From positions 1-64,000 of the forward strand of contig NZ_JBNDNA010000006.1 of NCBI RefSeq assembly GCF_049856175.1: a stretch of 64,000 nt of DNA, read 5' to 3'. The notes below the pieces were generated by a model. That model saw only the letters and a list, made by a program, of their open reading frames with translations. It had not been told where the DNA came from and ran no database searches. The position numbers were made by a program, and so were the translations under genes. Origin of the DNA: JB111 sp049856175 (GTDB taxonomy: Bacteria; Actinomycetota; Actinomycetes; Actinomycetales; Actinomycetaceae). Positions within the stretch are counted from its first letter, which is position 1; the number at the start of each line of letters is the position of its first letter. Below, one piece after another: positions 42,011 to 48,523 of this stretch.

Positions 42011-42861
42011 CGGCCGATCCCTTCCACCAGGCCCCAGCGCTCGACGGTCGCCCTCTCGAAGGGCGCGAGCAGCAGGGCATCGGTCATGTACCAGAGGACG
42101 CCGAGAACGATCATCCCGACGAACACGAGAGTGACGTCGCCACCGCGGCGACCGTCGAACATCATGAATCCCACGCCGGAGGTGCCGATGATGATCTCGG
42201 CGGCGATGAGGGCGCGCCATCCGTAGCCGAGCCCTGTTCGGACCCCCGACGAGACGCCGGGAAGAGCTGCGGGCAGGACGACGTGCACGATGCGTTGCCA
42301 GCGGCTCGCACCGAGGCTGCCACCGGCACGGAGAAGGTTGACGGGCACGCGATCGATGGCGGCGACGATCGAGATGATGAGAGGGAACACCACCGTGTAG
42401 ACGATGACGATGGTCACCGACGTCAACGAGAAACCGAACCAGATGATGAGGATCGGCAGCCATGCGATGTCACCGATCGCCTGGAAGAACAGCAGGAGCG
42501 GCCAGGTGAAGCGGCGCACGATGCGGTTGAGACCGATGAGGAAGCCGAGCAGGATCCCGATGACGAGGCCCCACAGGGCGCCGATCGCCAGGCGTTCGAG
42601 CGAGTCACCGATGTAGGACGGCAGGATGCCGCGCTGGATCGAGACGACCGACCTCTCGAGGACGACGCCAGGACCGACGAAGAAGGCGGTCGGAAAGACC
42701 TCCAGACGCGCGAGGAGCTCCCACCCCGCGACGACGACTGCGAACGGCCCCCACACCCGTATCCCGGGGACCCTGAGGACGTACGCCCAGCGGCTGGGGC
42801 GGCCCGAGCGTCCGGGCCGCCCGGTGCTGCCGGCCGGCGCGTCGACGGTGCTGGTGGTCAT
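42007..42861 (-). CDS. ABC transporter permease 2 (TauC/SsuC-like)
   Basis: A 284-residue permease with about six helices and a Gly/Arg-rich N-terminal cytoplasmic tail. The EAA loop reads LLRAGGSLGASRWQRIVHVVLPAALPG. GWRALIAAEIIIGTSGVGFMM is a hallmark of nitrate/sulfonate/taurine permeases. It is clearly related to permease 1 in the same operon, so the pore is probably a heterodimer. ATGA-type overlaps join it to both neighbours. Confidence 0.92.
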   Translation of the reverse strand: MTTSTVDAPAGSTGRPGRSGRPSRWAYVLRVPGIRVWGPFAVVVAGWELLARLEVFPTAFFVGPGVVLERSVVSIQRGILPSYIGDSLERLAIGALWGLVIGILLGFLIGLNRIVRRFTWPLLLFFQAIGDIAWLPILIIWFGFSLTSVTIVIVYTVVFPLIISIVAAIDRVPVNLLRAGGSLGASRWQRIVHVVLPAALPGVSSGVRTGLGYGWRALIAAEIIIGTSGVGFMMFDGRRGGDVTLVFVGMIVLGVLWYMTDALLLAPFERATVERWGLVEGIGR

Positions 42862-43730
42862 ACGCCCACCGCCCGCGTCGCGCCCCAGCGCTCGACCGTG
42901 CGTCGCTCGACCGGGGCCAGGAGCAGTCGGTCCATCAAGAGCCAGAGCACCCCGATGATGATCATCATGAGGATGATGACGTCCGTGTGGTAGTACTGCC
43001 GGGCCAGGAACAGGCTGTACCCGAGTCCGGCACTGGTGGCGATCATCTCGGCGGCGATCAGTCCGCGCCAGGCGAAGCCCATGCCGACCCGGACACCGGT
43101 GGCGATGCTCGGCGCCGCGCCGGGGAGATGGACCTGCCAGAACATCTGCCACCGGCCCGCCCCCAGGCTGCGCCCCGCCCGCAGCAGGTTCGTGCTGATC
43201 TGTCGGGTACCCAGCATGGCGTTATAGACGACGCCGAAGAGGACCGCGTTGAACACCACGAAGATCACGGCGTTGTTGCCGTACCCGAACCAGAGGGTCG
43301 CCAGCGGGATCCACGCGATGCCCGCGAGCGCCACCGAGAAGCGCAGCAGCGGCGTGAAGAACCCGGACACAGCCTTCGAGGTTCCCATGAGGATGCCGAA
43401 CGGAACTCCGACGGCGATGGCCGCACCGGCCCCGGCGAACACGCGGAACAGGCTGGACCCGAGGTGGTTCCACAGGGTGCCGTCGGCGATCATGGAGGTC
43501 AGGGCGGCCCACACCGCGGGCGCCGACGGGAAGACGCGCGGGGACACGTCGGCCGCCGGGACGACGACGATCCACACGAGCAGCAGCAGCAGGAAGGGGC
43601 TGACGAACCACGCGAGGTCCCGGGTGCGCGAGGTGCTCCTACCCGGCGGCCGAAGCTGTGCGAGCCGGGCCGGGCGCGCGGAGGGCCCGGCCGTGGTCGG
43701 CCGCTCCGCGTCGTGCTCCGCCGCGCTCAC
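42858..43730 (-). CDS. ABC transporter permease 1 (TauC/SsuC-like)
   Basis: A 290-residue permease. The first hydrophobic helix is FVSPFLLLLLVWIVVV (about 42-57), the EAA loop is LLRAGRSLGAGRWQMFWQVHLPGAAPS, and AWRGLIAAEMIATSAGLGYSL near the end is the family hallmark. Start: GTG at 43730, overlapping the substrate-binding-protein stop as GTGA; the longer frame to 44069 is a shadow. It is a paralogue of permease 2. Two different permeases in one TauC-type system are less common than a homodimer. Confidence 0.9.
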   Translation of the reverse strand: MSAAEHDAERPTTAGPSARPARLAQLRPPGRSTSRTRDLAWFVSPFLLLLLVWIVVVPAADVSPRVFPSAPAVWAALTSMIADGTLWNHLGSSLFRVFAGAGAAIAVGVPFGILMGTSKAVSGFFTPLLRFSVALAGIAWIPLATLWFGYGNNAVIFVVFNAVLFGVVYNAMLGTRQISTNLLRAGRSLGAGRWQMFWQVHLPGAAPSIATGVRVGMGFAWRGLIAAEMIATSAGLGYSLFLARQYYHTDVIILMMIIIGVLWLLMDRLLLAPVERRTVERWGATRAVGV

Positions 43731-44878
43731 ACGCACTGGTCCCCGTCCGGGTCGTACGTGAAGCCGTCGCCGATGACGGCGGACTCGGGGATGTCGTCCA
43801 GGTCCTCGAACAGGTCCGGGTGGGCCTCGGCCACCGCGAGCATGTGCTCGGGGACGAACACGTCGTTGACGTCGAACGTGTCTTCCGTCGCCTCGAGCCC
43901 GGCCAGCGTGGCCTGCGCGGTGTCGAGGGCGGCGTAGTTGCACGCCGACAGGCGCGGATCGAGCTGACGGATGTTGAACTCCATCGCCTGCTCCGCCACC
44001 TCGGGGTCGAGCGAGGACAGCCAGCGCGACGACAGCTCGGCGGCGTCGGCAGGGTTCTCCCGCATCCATTGGTCGGACTCCGCGCGCGCCGTGAGGAACT
44101 CCTCGACCAGCTCAGGGTTCTCCTCGACGAAGTCTCGCTTCGCCACGATGTAGCCGATGAATGCGATGTGCCCGCCTCCGCGCTGCACGACGGTGGCGCC
44201 CTCGACCTGGCCCTCGATGACGAAGGGCCAGGGGTCCCAGATGACGACGGCGTCGACGCCCTCGGTCTGCAGCGCGACGGCCATGTCGGGCGCCGCCGTG
44301 TTGACGATCTCGATGTCGTCGGCCGTCATGCCGGCATCCTCGAGAGCTGCCAGGAGGTAGAGGTGGTTGATCGAACCGACCGTGACGCCGATCCGCTTGT
44401 CCTGGTAGCTCGTCACGTCCTCGGTGATGCCCGATCCGTCACGGGCGACGACGGCCATCGTCTCGTCGATCCCGGTGGTCGAAGCGCTACCGGTGTAGTT
44501 GCCGACGATGACGTAGTCGGCGCCGGACAGGTGGGCGCCGATGAACGGGGCGCCGACCTGGGCGAACTGGATCTGGTCCGTCTCGAGCGCGTTGAGCATG
44601 TCGACGCCGCTCGCGAAGGGATCGGCCACCGTGACGTCGAGGCCGGCGTCCTCGAAGAAGCCCTGGTCGAGTGCCGCGGGCAGCCCGACCTGGTCGATCG
44701 CACTCACCCAGCCCGCCGCCACCTCCGCGGCGGTCCCGGCTCCGTCCCCGGTGTCACTCTCGTCGCCGTCACCGTCCGAGTCGGCGGGCGACGGCGAGCC
44801 TCCGCAGGCCGCCAGAACGAGTCCGCCGGCTACGAGGAGGGACGCGCCCAGTGGTCCGCGGCGCATGGTTCGGGTCAT
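43727..44878 (-). CDS. Substrate-binding lipoprotein (NMT1/SsuA-like)
   Basis: A 383-residue solute receptor. The signal peptide ends in the lipobox GLVLAAC (Cys25), then a Ser/Asp/Gly-rich tether. The two-lobed NMT1-type body begins VSAIDQVGLPAALDQGFFEDAG, with KRIGVTVGSINHLYLLAALEDAG and VVIWDPWPFVIEG. AAAGGTGAT precedes the ATG. It is the first gene of the eight-gene operon, so its ligand should be the sugar acid or organic acid processed by the aldolases. The promoter must lie in 44879-45128, where CGGATC-AGTTC-GATCCG (45014-45030) is a candidate operator. Confidence 0.92.
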   Translation of the reverse strand: MTRTMRRGPLGASLLVAGGLVLAACGGSPSPADSDGDGDESDTGDGAGTAAEVAAGWVSAIDQVGLPAALDQGFFEDAGLDVTVADPFASGVDMLNALETDQIQFAQVGAPFIGAHLSGADYVIVGNYTGSASTTGIDETMAVVARDGSGITEDVTSYQDKRIGVTVGSINHLYLLAALEDAGMTADDIEIVNTAAPDMAVALQTEGVDAVVIWDPWPFVIEGQVEGATVVQRGGGHIAFIGYIVAKRDFVEENPELVEEFLTARAESDQWMRENPADAAELSSRWLSSLDPEVAEQAMEFNIRQLDPRLSACNYAALDTAQATLAGLEATEDTFDVNDVFVPEHMLAVAEAHPDLFEDLDDIPESAVIGDGFTYDPDGDQCV

Positions 44879-45013
44879 GGTGCATCACCTTTCACATCGT
44901 TGTGAGCCAGGCACCGTGCCGGGTCCCCGTCCGCCGGGAGGCGGCCCCGCCGGCTCGGTTCAACCTGTGCCTCGACGCTAGGCGAGGGCCGTCGCAGGAG
45001 GAACATCACTTCT

Positions 45014-45030
45014 CGGATCAGTTCGATCCG
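45014..45030. promoter_or_regulatory. Candidate operator upstream of transporter-aldolase operon
   Basis: CGGATC-AGTTC-GATCCG is an inverted repeat with 6-bp arms in the 250-nt gap between divergent genes, 136 nt before the substrate-binding-protein start. Binder unknown; the LysR protein at 37635-38585 is one candidate. Confidence 0.35.
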
Positions 45031-45128
45031 CGGTGCGGATACGGGCACGGATGCGCTGTGCTGGGACCGCGGCCTCAGGTTGCCCGGCGGGTGTCGGTCA
45101 CCGCACCCGCGCCAACTACCCTGAGTCC

Positions 45129-45968
45129 GTGGACGAGCAGCGGACGTACCGGCGCACCTCCGAGACCGCTCCCCGTCCCCCCGAGTGGGACCGGCCGGTC
45201 ACGCGCTTCTGGCCGGAGGCGCTGCTCGGCGTCCTCGCCGTCGGGCTCGCGTACGCCGCCGTGACGATGCCGACCAGCGGAACGTTGCTGGGCACCGTCG
45301 GGGTCTTTCTGCTGCCGCTCGCTGCACTCCTCGGTCTGGCGGCCCTCCTCGGGCCGCGCTCGCGGCGCCGGCCGGGGACCCTCGTCGCGGCCCGCTCGCC
45401 GGAGGGATACCTCCGCCTCGAGGCCGATCCGTCGGTCGCCCGCCTCGCGTTCTCGGCCTTCCTCGCGGCGGGTCTGACGGGCCCGTTCTTCGCCGTCGAC
45501 GTTCTTCTGCAGGGCTCGAGCGCGGTGCTGCCACCGCCGTGGCTCACGCTCCCGATGTTCGTCGCCACGCTCGCGGGCCTGCCCATGGCGTGGGAGATCG
45601 GCCGGGGCCGCCTGCGCACCGCGCGGACGACGATCACGCCCGAGACGTTCGTCGTCGACGCCGTGATGACCACGCGCACGGTGATGTGGTCGCGGGTCCG
45701 CTCGATCGAGCCGGTCCCCGGGGCCGGGGCACGCGTGAAGGTGTCGAGCTCGGCGCCCATCGGCCGCGAGCGCCGCGGCAGCACGGGCCGCGGGCGGGCG
45801 ACGACGGTCGTCGAGGACCCGCAGCTCACCGAGACGTTCTCGCTGGCCTCCTACCCGGGCGACCCCGCCGTCCTGCTCTCGATCCTCCGCTCGCTCGCGG
45901 ACTCCCCCGACGCCGCGACCCGCCTGCTCGCCGAGACCGACCCGGGACAGGCCGCCGCCGAGCTGTGA
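45129..45968 (+). CDS. Membrane protein with C-terminal PH-like region
   Basis: A 279-residue protein with about four hydrophobic segments (near 25-45, 48-68, 105-128 and 138-155). A C-terminal soluble region follows (TTITPETFVVDAVMTTRTVMW...), in the style of small bacterial PH-like or YdbS-type domains. The GTG at 45129 is chosen; an upstream ATG at 45033 adds Arg-rich residues over the promoter gap. It ends 6 nt from the convergent flavodoxin-like gene. No function can be assigned. Confidence 0.65.
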   Translation: MDEQRTYRRTSETAPRPPEWDRPVTRFWPEALLGVLAVGLAYAAVTMPTSGTLLGTVGVFLLPLAALLGLAALLGPRSRRRPGTLVAARSPEGYLRLEADPSVARLAFSAFLAAGLTGPFFAVDVLLQGSSAVLPPPWLTLPMFVATLAGLPMAWEIGRGRLRTARTTITPETFVVDAVMTTRTVMWSRVRSIEPVPGAGARVKVSSSAPIGRERRGSTGRGRATTVVEDPQLTETFSLASYPGDPAVLLSILRSLADSPDAATRLLAETDPGQAAAEL

Positions 45969-45974
45969 GCGCGC

Positions 45975-46475
45975 TCAGGCGCCGGCGTGCTCGGTGAGCT
46001 GTGCGGCGATCTCACCCGCGAAGGCCTCGATCTTGTCCCACTCCCGGTAGTCCCCCTCCATGCCGCCGGCCATGCGGATCACGCTGCGCTCCCGCAGGCC
46101 GAGCAGGCTCGGGTCCAGGCGGCCGCGGAACGTGCGGTAGTCGATCGGGTCCAGGGCGGAGATGAAGCGCGCGGCCCGCATCGGGTCCTGCACCTCGCCG
46201 TGGGGTACGCCCGCGAGCCCCACCGAGAACACCCACACCGGGAGCGCCCTCAAGACGTCCGCGCGGCCGGTGACGAAGGCGCGCATCGACTCCATCCACT
46301 GCGTCATGTAGACGGCCGAGCCGACGACGACGGCGTCCACGCCGTCGAGCGAGACCGTGGACGACGGCGCGACGCGACGCGAGAGGTGGCCGGCGGAGCG
46401 CAGCACGTCGACGATGCGGTCGCCCACCTCGTCGGTGGCGCCGTGCCGGGAGCTGGTGACGACGAGGATCTTCAT
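45975..46475 (-). CDS. Flavodoxin-domain protein (HemG-like)
   Basis: A 166-residue flavodoxin-like protein. The FMN phosphate loop is VVTSSRHGATDEVG near the N-terminus, and VGSAVYMTQWMESMRAFV follows the second strand. Length and layout match menaquinone-dependent protoporphyrinogen oxidase (HemG) and related actinobacterial flavodoxin-domain proteins. GAGG lies very close to the ATG. A 53-nt quasi-palindrome (46500-46552) sits just upstream. The physiological partner is unknown, and there are no heme genes nearby. Confidence 0.8.
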   Translation of the reverse strand: MKILVVTSSRHGATDEVGDRIVDVLRSAGHLSRRVAPSSTVSLDGVDAVVVGSAVYMTQWMESMRAFVTGRADVLRALPVWVFSVGLAGVPHGEVQDPMRAARFISALDPIDYRTFRGRLDPSLLGLRERSVIRMAGGMEGDYREWDKIEAFAGEIAAQLTEHAGA

Positions 46476-46499
46476 GACCTCACGATGACCGACGACGCA

Positions 46500-46552
46500 G
46501 CTCGCCCACCAGGGACCATCGTCCCCGGGGACGGACGGTCCGCTGGGCGAGC
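46500..46552. repeat. 53-nt interrupted palindrome
   Basis: Nested complementary blocks: GCTCGCCCA/TGGGCGAGC (46500-46508, 46544-46552), GGACC/GGTCC (46513-46517, 46537-46541) and GTCCCC/GGGGAC (46521-46532). It lies 25 nt upstream of the flavodoxin-like gene, in its likely leader, and 180 nt before the SAV_915-like gene. It is not in a terminator position; an RNA structure or regulator site is possible. Confidence 0.45.
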
Positions 46553-46733
46553 AGGACCGCTCCCGGCGCGGTGGAGGCGTCCGCATGCGGTCACGGCTCT
46601 GGCCGGGCCGTGCGGCCGGACGACCTCCACCCCCGCAGGACCGAACTCCCCCACCTCCACGCTGACGTGACCCCGCCGACCGAAATAACGTAAGTCCTCG
46701 TCCCCAGCACTCTCGTACCCCGTAAGGCGCCGC

Positions 46734-47150
46734 ATGAAGATCCCCGTGACGAGCTCGATCGTCCTCCCTCCGATCGTCTACGTGCCGGTCAGCCCCGGCG
46801 CCCACAGCGGGTCTCCGCACCACGACCTGCTCGAGCAGGAGGACGGGCGCACGGGTCTTCCCGTCTACACCGCGCTCGACCGGCTCCAGTCCGCACGGGG
46901 CGTCGAGCACGGCTGGGCTCTCATGAGCCTCGCCGGCCTCGAGACCGCGATCAGCGAGGGCCTCGCGCACGTCGTCGTGATCGACCACGACGCCAGCCAC
47001 CCGGCGCCCAGCGCCGAAGAACTGGCCGCCACTGCCCAGCTGGGGACCACCGGCCAGGCGGACACGAGATCCGCTTCCGACAGGCCGCTGACGCGCGCGA
47101 CACCACCCACCACTCTGAGGGCCATGCCCGGATGGAGCACCAGCCGATGA
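46734..47150 (+). CDS. SAV_915-like/SseB-like protein
   Basis: A 138-residue protein. Residues 1-95 (IVYVPVSPG..., GRTGLPVYTALDRL, GWALMSLAGLE, AHVVVIDH) resemble the actinobacterial SAV_915 family, related to SseB N-terminal domains. The tail from about 100 on is Thr/Ala/Ser-rich and disordered. AAGG lies 7 nt before the ATG. The TGA overlaps the ATG of the next gene, and that gene precedes a WXG-type protein by 4 nt. Family members often sit beside WXG100 genes; the role is unknown (chaperone-like or structural). Confidence 0.6.
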   Translation: MKIPVTSSIVLPPIVYVPVSPGAHSGSPHHDLLEQEDGRTGLPVYTALDRLQSARGVEHGWALMSLAGLETAISEGLAHVVVIDHDASHPAPSAEELAATAQLGTTGQADTRSASDRPLTRATPPTTLRAMPGWSTSR

Positions 47151-47419
47151 GTGACGTTCTTCAGCTCGACGAGATGACTTTCGATGCCATGAAGCGGTAT
47201 CACCTCGAGGCCGCGGACGCCGGCGCCCAGCTCGCCGAACCGGCCGACGGCGACTTCGGCTGGGGCGACGTCGAGGTCGCGGGCATCGTGGCACGCATCG
47301 CGGAGTGGATCGGGAGCTCGATCACCCACAACGCCGAGGTGGCCGCCGTGCTCCAGTACACCTGGGACAACTTCCAGGAGGACGACGACGACGCTGCAGC
47401 ACTCTTCGGGACGGTGTGA
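47147..47419 (+). CDS. Small acidic protein linked to WXG-type gene
   Basis: A 90-residue helical protein I do not recognise firmly. It has a FGWGDVEVAG turn in the middle (W-G motif), a second helix (IVARIAEWIGSSITHNAEVAAVLQYTW), and an acidic tail (QEDDDDAAALF). Size and helix-turn-helix layout recall WXG100/EspC-like ESX partners. It overlaps the SAV_915-like gene by 4 nt and lies 4 nt before the WXG-type gene, so the three are an operon. Confidence 0.6.
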   Translation: MSDVLQLDEMTFDAMKRYHLEAADAGAQLAEPADGDFGWGDVEVAGIVARIAEWIGSSITHNAEVAAVLQYTWDNFQEDDDDAAALFGTV

Positions 47420-47423
47420 CGCG

Positions 47424-48422
47424 ATGCCGATCGATACCGAGGTGCCCGGTGACCCGGACGTCGTGCTCGAGGTCGCCGACTGGTTGAAGAAGGCGCACGA
47501 GGCACTGGTGGCCGCCTCGAACGGCGCCGCGCTCGCCGTCCAGCAGGGGAGCCAGGGATTCTTCGGCGACGCCGGAGATGCCTACAACGCGTGGGGCTCG
47601 GACCTGAGCGACGCGCTCTCGGAGGCGAACCATCGGACGGACGACGCCGAGGGCAAGGTCCGCACGTACAACACGAAGCTTCGGCTGCTCCAGTCCGAGA
47701 TGACGACCATCCGCACAGGGGCGGTCGACGACGGCCTCGAGGTCAGCGGGTTCCTCATCCTCGAGCCGGACCCGGCGCCGGGTGTCGCCGCCTGGAACCC
47801 GTTCAACCGGAACCGCACGTTCGGCGACTACCTGCGAGAGATGGAGGACCACCGCCTCCAGCAGGAGAAGGTCGATGCCTACGACGATGCCTTGACGAAG
47901 GTCACGCGCGAGAAGGAGGAGCTTCTGGACTGGATCGACTCCGACCTGGGGCCGGCACTCGAGGCGGTGCAGGCCCAGGCGGGCCTGGACCTGCTCACCG
48001 GTGTCACGATGACGGCCGGGATGGAGATCGGTGAGGCCGGGCTGCGCGAGGCGGCCGAGCGGTGGGACCGGCGGGCCGAGGACTGGTATCAGCGGTCCGA
48101 CGAGATGCCCGCCAAGGGCAACCGCCGGCCGCGCAGCCGAACCTGGCAGTACGGCAACGACAACGCCGGGGCGGCGAAGTGGACCAAGAGGATCGGAAAG
48201 TCGGTGCCGTTCGTGGGCTGGGGCCTGACCGGGTACGACCTCTATACCCGTGACGACGACTCGACCGTCATGGTCGAGTCCATCCCGTTCATCGGGTGGG
48301 CCGCGGGCCCCTTCTACGAGAAGCATGTACCCGAGCACATCCGCACCCGCGCCGACGACCTCATCGACGACGTCACCGACGACATCTTCGACAAGGCCCA
48401 GAAGGTCTGGCCCTTCGGCTAG
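47424..48422 (+). CDS. WXG-superfamily (LXG-like) putative secreted protein
   Basis: A 332-residue protein. An N-terminal helical pair (about 10-100) has the WXG-type turn AYNAWGSDLSDAL (53-65). A charged coiled-coil segment follows (about 135-185), then a hydrophobic stretch (187-203). Near the end are two copies of a S[VI]PF[VI]GW motif (260-266 and 286-292) in Gly/aromatic-rich, possibly membrane-inserting segments, and an amphipathic acidic tail. The layout (WXG head, coiled coil, variable tail) is that of type VII secretion cargo or LXG toxins, but no catalytic domain or immunity gene is visible. No ESX ATPase or membrane genes are in the window. Confidence 0.6.
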   Translation: MPIDTEVPGDPDVVLEVADWLKKAHEALVAASNGAALAVQQGSQGFFGDAGDAYNAWGSDLSDALSEANHRTDDAEGKVRTYNTKLRLLQSEMTTIRTGAVDDGLEVSGFLILEPDPAPGVAAWNPFNRNRTFGDYLREMEDHRLQQEKVDAYDDALTKVTREKEELLDWIDSDLGPALEAVQAQAGLDLLTGVTMTAGMEIGEAGLREAAERWDRRAEDWYQRSDEMPAKGNRRPRSRTWQYGNDNAGAAKWTKRIGKSVPFVGWGLTGYDLYTRDDDSTVMVESIPFIGWAAGPFYEKHVPEHIRTRADDLIDDVTDDIFDKAQKVWPFG

Positions 48423-48437
48423 TCCGGATGATCGGCC

Positions 48438-48464
48438 GGTCCGCATGCTCGATCTGCGCGGACC
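48438..48464. terminator. Weak hairpin between WXG-type gene and pheT
   Basis: GGTCCGC / GCGGACC, 7-bp stem with a 13-nt loop, in the 101-nt gap between convergent genes. Confidence 0.35.
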
Positions 48465-48523
48465 GTGCTCGACGGGCGCGTACCGCACTCTCGACGAAGG
48501 GCTGCGCCCCGAACCGGTCAGGC

